Source of the DNA: Phytophthora colocasiae
Taxonomy: Eukaryota; Oomycota; Peronosporomycetes; Peronosporales; Peronosporaceae
Direction of reading: 5' to 3'
Length of the DNA stretch: 64,000 nucleotides
Assembly: GCA_018806915.1 (NCBI GenBank)
Contig: JAGKQI010000034.1
Span: 1,364,001-1,428,000 of the forward strand
Shown here: in pieces, positions 62,601 to 64,000 of the stretch
How the letters are laid out: every line of letters starts with the position of its first letter
Position numbering within the stretch: the stretch's first letter is position 1
The notes under the pieces: generated by a model
Seen by the model: only the letters and a program-made list of their open reading frames with translations
What the model was told of the DNA's origin: nothing
Databases searched by the model: none
Position numbers and translations under genes: made by a program

Positions 62601-64000
62601 TGACACCCGCTACCCATACCTTTAACGGACAGCCTCCGTTCAATGCTGCCTCCAGACAGCTCTGGTTGAAAATGTCGCTGGAATTTCATGCGGAACACAC
62701 TCAGAAGCTCCTTCTGAGTATACGTTGGCACTCGGAACACCACAAAGTGGCGCAGGAAGCGATCCAGCACTGGAAGGCTGCGACTTCGGTCGTCGAGACT
62801 CATTCCAGCTCCAACGTTCTTCTCCACAGGCTGGAAACCTCCGTGCTTCGTACTGTAGCCAATGCGATGATCAAGCATCGTTCGAATGCACTGAATCTGC
62901 GTCTTGTTGGATCCTTCTCCACTCACATCCAAGTCGTCCAGGAACACAAACGAATGGCGCGATCGACCTGCAAACAGCTCGGAGTCTTCGCGCATCTTTG
63001 CTCGAGAGCTGATGCCACTTTCACTCTGCTTTAACGGACGGAACCAGGCAGCAGGCGCGCGCGTCCAGTCCAGAATGCCGTGCACATGTCTTTCATCCAA
63101 CGACGTCTCTACTTTCATCTCTTCGGCTTCACTCTCTCGGTTACGATGCATCAGCCAGCGAAGGAGCGATGTCTTCCCACTGGCAGTGGGCCCAATCAGT
63201 AGAAAAGAGTGCGAGGAATGGAGAAACAGCGTACAGATCCGCATCAACGAAGCTGCAGCTGGCATCAGGACTAAAATCTGACCACTGGACGCGTCGAACG
63301 CACTTTCCAATTTCGCTTCAGCCGGTACTCCACGTGTAGCTCTCATGGTCGGCTGAGCAGTGAACGAGGTTGTAAGTCTTGGCTGTAGTTCATCCCAGAC
63401 GTCATCAAAGTGTCCACCATCCACAAGACTCCGTGGTAACTCGGCCAGGTGTCTCGTTTCGCTAAATTCCTTGCTCTTAGCTCGCACGTAGTTTTCCAGC
63501 TTAAGTCTTATGGGGCCTGCAAGATGGCCACTGAAGCCCCACAGCACTGCGAACGCCACAAGTTCCACAAGCCGCAAGTACGACAATTCCTGAAGCAGCG
63601 ATTTATTCTGTAGACAGCAGATCGAGACCATCGTCAGCGCTGTCTGTGTGGCGTGATTCAGCGAGAGAAATCCCAGTTTGAGACCAGCAGTGCTCACATC
63701 GGCATTGTTCAGGTCAGGTGTTGCTTCGTCGACGACAAAATGCACGCAAATGCACAACAGTAGAGCATCCACGGTCTTGAACACAGCCGTCATGGCTTCA
63801 AATCCACGCGAGGCCGGCTCAAACACTAGTTGAGTCTCCCATCTGGTCTTCCATCCATTGACAATACTCGCAGCAGTGATACAACGACCAGGGACGCGTA
63901 GAGTCCAGCATCTTCGTAATGCAGACGGCGATAAATTGTCCAGACTTGTAACTTCAAACAATAAACGAGTAGTGATGCTCGCGTCCGAACAATCTGCAGA
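56696..64000 (-). CDS. Divergent dynein heavy chain, C-terminal part (5' end beyond window)
   Basis: 2434 codons are in the window without introns; the frame is open to the window edge. The start resembles the end of AAA2 (FEVTSLDNLSPSALRRC, like FEVxDLxxASPATVSRC). AAA3 follows with Walker A GPTASGKTSLL (about window residue 269) and Walker B FVFLDDLD. The expected AAA4 P-loop is replaced by VSSSQHSGLVAERLL. A short coiled coil (about residues 967-1106) stands where the stalk should be. AAA5 retains LETYMQEAVRLGAPVLLVN, aligned with the LENAIQFGTPVLLEN block, then an inserted basic linker (RRQKQRRTS...) and IYAVTTTPVPLESQ. The C-terminal AAA6/CT part is recognisable mainly by order. It may be a regulatory or structural dynein relative. 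192 bases separate it from the channel gene on the same strand. Confidence 0.8.
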   Translation of the reverse strand, partial: SADCSDASITTRLLFEVTSLDNLSPSALRRCWTLRVPGRCITAASIVNGWKTRWETQLVFEPASRGFEAMTAVFKTVDALLLCICVHFVVDEATPDLNNADVSTAGLKLGFLSLNHATQTALTMVSICCLQNKSLLQELSYLRLVELVAFAVLWGFSGHLAGPIRLKLENYVRAKSKEFSETRHLAELPRSLVDGGHFDDVWDELQPRLTTSFTAQPTMRATRGVPAEAKLESAFDASSGQILVLMPAAASLMRICTLFLHSSHSFLLIGPTASGKTSLLRWLMHRNRESEAEEMKVETSLDERHVHGILDWTRAPAAWFRPLKQSESGISSRAKMREDSELFAGRSRHSFVFLDDLDVSGEGSNKTQIQCIRTMLDHRIGYSTKHGGFQPVEKNVGAGMSLDDRSRSLPVLDRFLRHFVVFRVPTYTQKELLSVFRMKFQRHFQPELSGGSIERRLSVKGMGSGCQLPLEEVLLRASVDFAVEIAAFQQFEHAEPCLKLFSLHNVNTLLERTLVFASEINQGSTSAEGTTLVQLGKAHQSWLSELQNIFLSNCLTEDIDTKATGGEAGEDSQKRLAGLVRHLSEKYFSVAFRGTDRSFPISVEALHFLVKLAEHHTQAPLVQPRLAQLRDLLNEHMTAANGVSRRSSDQMRAIGNGVNALTSPSELVSSVLLEIAATSTSSGAGHGKTRPYSSGQLSAIEMKLLLSSSWCLTQATHLIHALSQQQQIIVSSSQHSGLVAERLLRFACDLHGFKVHMVDDATNDQEQALRLVLSHAGVRQERVALWIREQQITGCLMDLLQELCLGKFPSLAQLAGGEELRDALVLSCIQTRKQLEIVTEVELMVEFQQRLQQNFRLCILQEDNANGNGEEFVHWMKTRPSCHWRRLELTDLELQRLVPEVGRVALTSPALCGVAWEQQTLAKYVLLCQNVHVHMMQTSPKRPDPASQLKYVLSFMTNVTVTYKTRVDCRRKKIVRLETGLETLRFSRDKVMPTLERLKQTLERQNTHIDEELEGIQAQQEAESPVDTQEMEGDRWVLRSKYEELLLMNCETKLRLENVSKFLVEWTHVAERMDDLFTKWTLELSQERSKTDQWIMGAALYASARRVYTHIKQRTCLNLLKDLLLDNIGDDCSLDIDNHLADNSEDDINGLVRLIWTSRFLFVSNPDIYDTVRMADDLNDRVPVFVDPLGVFQRFLVHIFSGHTLFSALSGCGGSGEVENESLNMLKESMVISCDDPMLETYMQEAVRLGAPVLLVNFRSTDTALLIRLQPFLNHSRLSHALPRRPMLQELTMRYYEDQRRQKQRRTSTASSTMTALAQTAVAAGASTAKRARAARQNSMTLDPSSVAADIAKLAERREIRGKPQATTGSDLCFQIYAVTTTPVPLESQHALVSQFAHFTVSMTNSDLETLFTRPYAGKMQQRLLQELYSEQIAESDCWMKRIQAQRHLEQLLETLKPVVERDDSPFATRRSNQVTIQHQERYSELALQLSSEHQAELLWSSREQNHRAKNDQFTLAAEDFAPIASDLVGISKCMVTMTSLVIGTRASPFYLQNVRYLENATAQQLVAQGDGSVQLSADGMAALLARISSGFVSRSHRQIFSFLESIQQQIKDGQASRWTDALVWLLTSSSRRSRLKESPLNSLDVNDKRQGLGRLNSHKWSGDQGVSLVERLRRRVKLCAYLFNGWKASGGSKNSRAKLKALRPQTAAKKLPQDKPTDSDSVEIKEEALAEVQQDLDKLVAEYETLWYEWKTTRVQLQMDVEHFITDLGFQDVPSLNTVERNTGFPSAISLLSVWEVSARFKTETTDETTDQQHHLLSLLLAKALFPSSFAKTLDLYLQRYSRCPQEDERAWTSWPSPTSLVVDVSPPRGKHSRVHLPRAIIMYSPDERSTLELELSTWSVAVFVDSAALREELVMLITTKHKFVLELLDPGLAEAALSLVSQLINEHALLSIPEWYVLASFSVATRIENGKLSVMDRIVVLSKSQFLLNRDQGRSIEQVVRRKLVEECGVSESVASALVQDVINGRRNSKDEVASSVVRDLEDLVLRLSTSEETGEIERAQTNDRLRQLLTPDDHSSASETSTAQLSSELLSDFLSITDASLAMLTKGEEEEWLSRHPADSWTCESLWTSFSHVRALFTALQALPDDGAPFFPWQSISMELSSQMAAFDALECHLKRLRMPSMTADSHAFNRQQQLSTLARGCVPFDWAQSFFAGTAWPPDASGTVSIAQLLLLIACRIGVLVRCIRGDCAWAINLAVASDACTFLRCLRSYTAAQAEVSESSLVLVLELDIPVEKDKKKTQTLAIVKQLGACTDGHGAVLHHLEAGCQAWGVRVEGLVLVSNTKLYPLPMCRIMCQLSVDSSQSDVPVVLLPSLSPYQLLPTLPREANAVRILLGQTLNAVVDFGENSSGRVSVIAVGIPVFPDDDSIGNC

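Overview
The window looks like nuclear DNA of an oomycete, most likely Phytophthora or a close relative. The support is indirect: densely packed genes with few, very short introns (52-106 nt where I could place them), initiator-like promoter motifs of the oomycete type, a decayed Helitron, and a gene set typical of a flagellated heterotrophic stramenopile (dynein-like heavy chain, calyphosine-like EF-hand protein, anoctamin, Nap1/HEM, animal-type cryptochrome/photolyases). I could not run a similarity search, so the species is not assigned.

Layout, left to right. 1-1925 (-): tandem-WW plus FYVE protein, its 3' end outside the window. 2158-3234 (-): SAM-dependent amino-methyltransferase with an in-frame TGA. 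3334-4825 (+): MATE transporter. 4826-7439: gene-poor, GC-rich. 7518-8258 (+): first member of a RING-H2 family. 8259-9983: gene-poor tail-to-tail gap. 9984-13730 (-): Nap1/HEM subunit of the WAVE/SCAR complex, divergent from a four-exon leucine-rich-repeat gene (13748-16082, +). 16219-17883 (-): Na+/H+ exchanger. 18114-19170 (+): D-2-hydroxyacid dehydrogenase with a one-base frameshift. 19651-19845 (+): small secreted protein candidate. 20076-24613 (+): five-module EF-hand protein.

The middle holds two cryptochrome/photolyase paralogues (25007-27070 and 36130-38283, both +). They flank an ankyrin-anoctamin-zinc finger fusion (27111-31583, +), a homocysteine S-methyltransferase (31571-32629, -), an MFS transporter (32975-34327, +) and a Helitron remnant (34454 to about 35860, -) whose 3' terminus is still recognisable. 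After a putative surface protein with an acidic tract (38460-39293) come three more RING-H2 paralogues (39384-40091 -, 40663-41517 -, 43175-43771 +). The right third holds RRP5 (44878-50688, +), a four-domain voltage-gated cation channel with an unusual pore signature (50760-56504, -), and most of the C-terminal half of a divergent dynein heavy chain (56696 to the window edge, -) that seems to lack the usual stalk and microtubule-binding domain.

No operon logic applies. Possible functional themes are light and UV response (the two photolyase-family genes), membrane ion and lipid transport (MATE, NHE, anoctamin, MFS, four-domain channel), Ca2+ sensing, cytoskeleton (Nap1, dynein-like), and a locally expanded ubiquitin-ligase-like family. 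A palindromic octamer, TACATGTA, is strikingly over-represented in the intergenic DNA.
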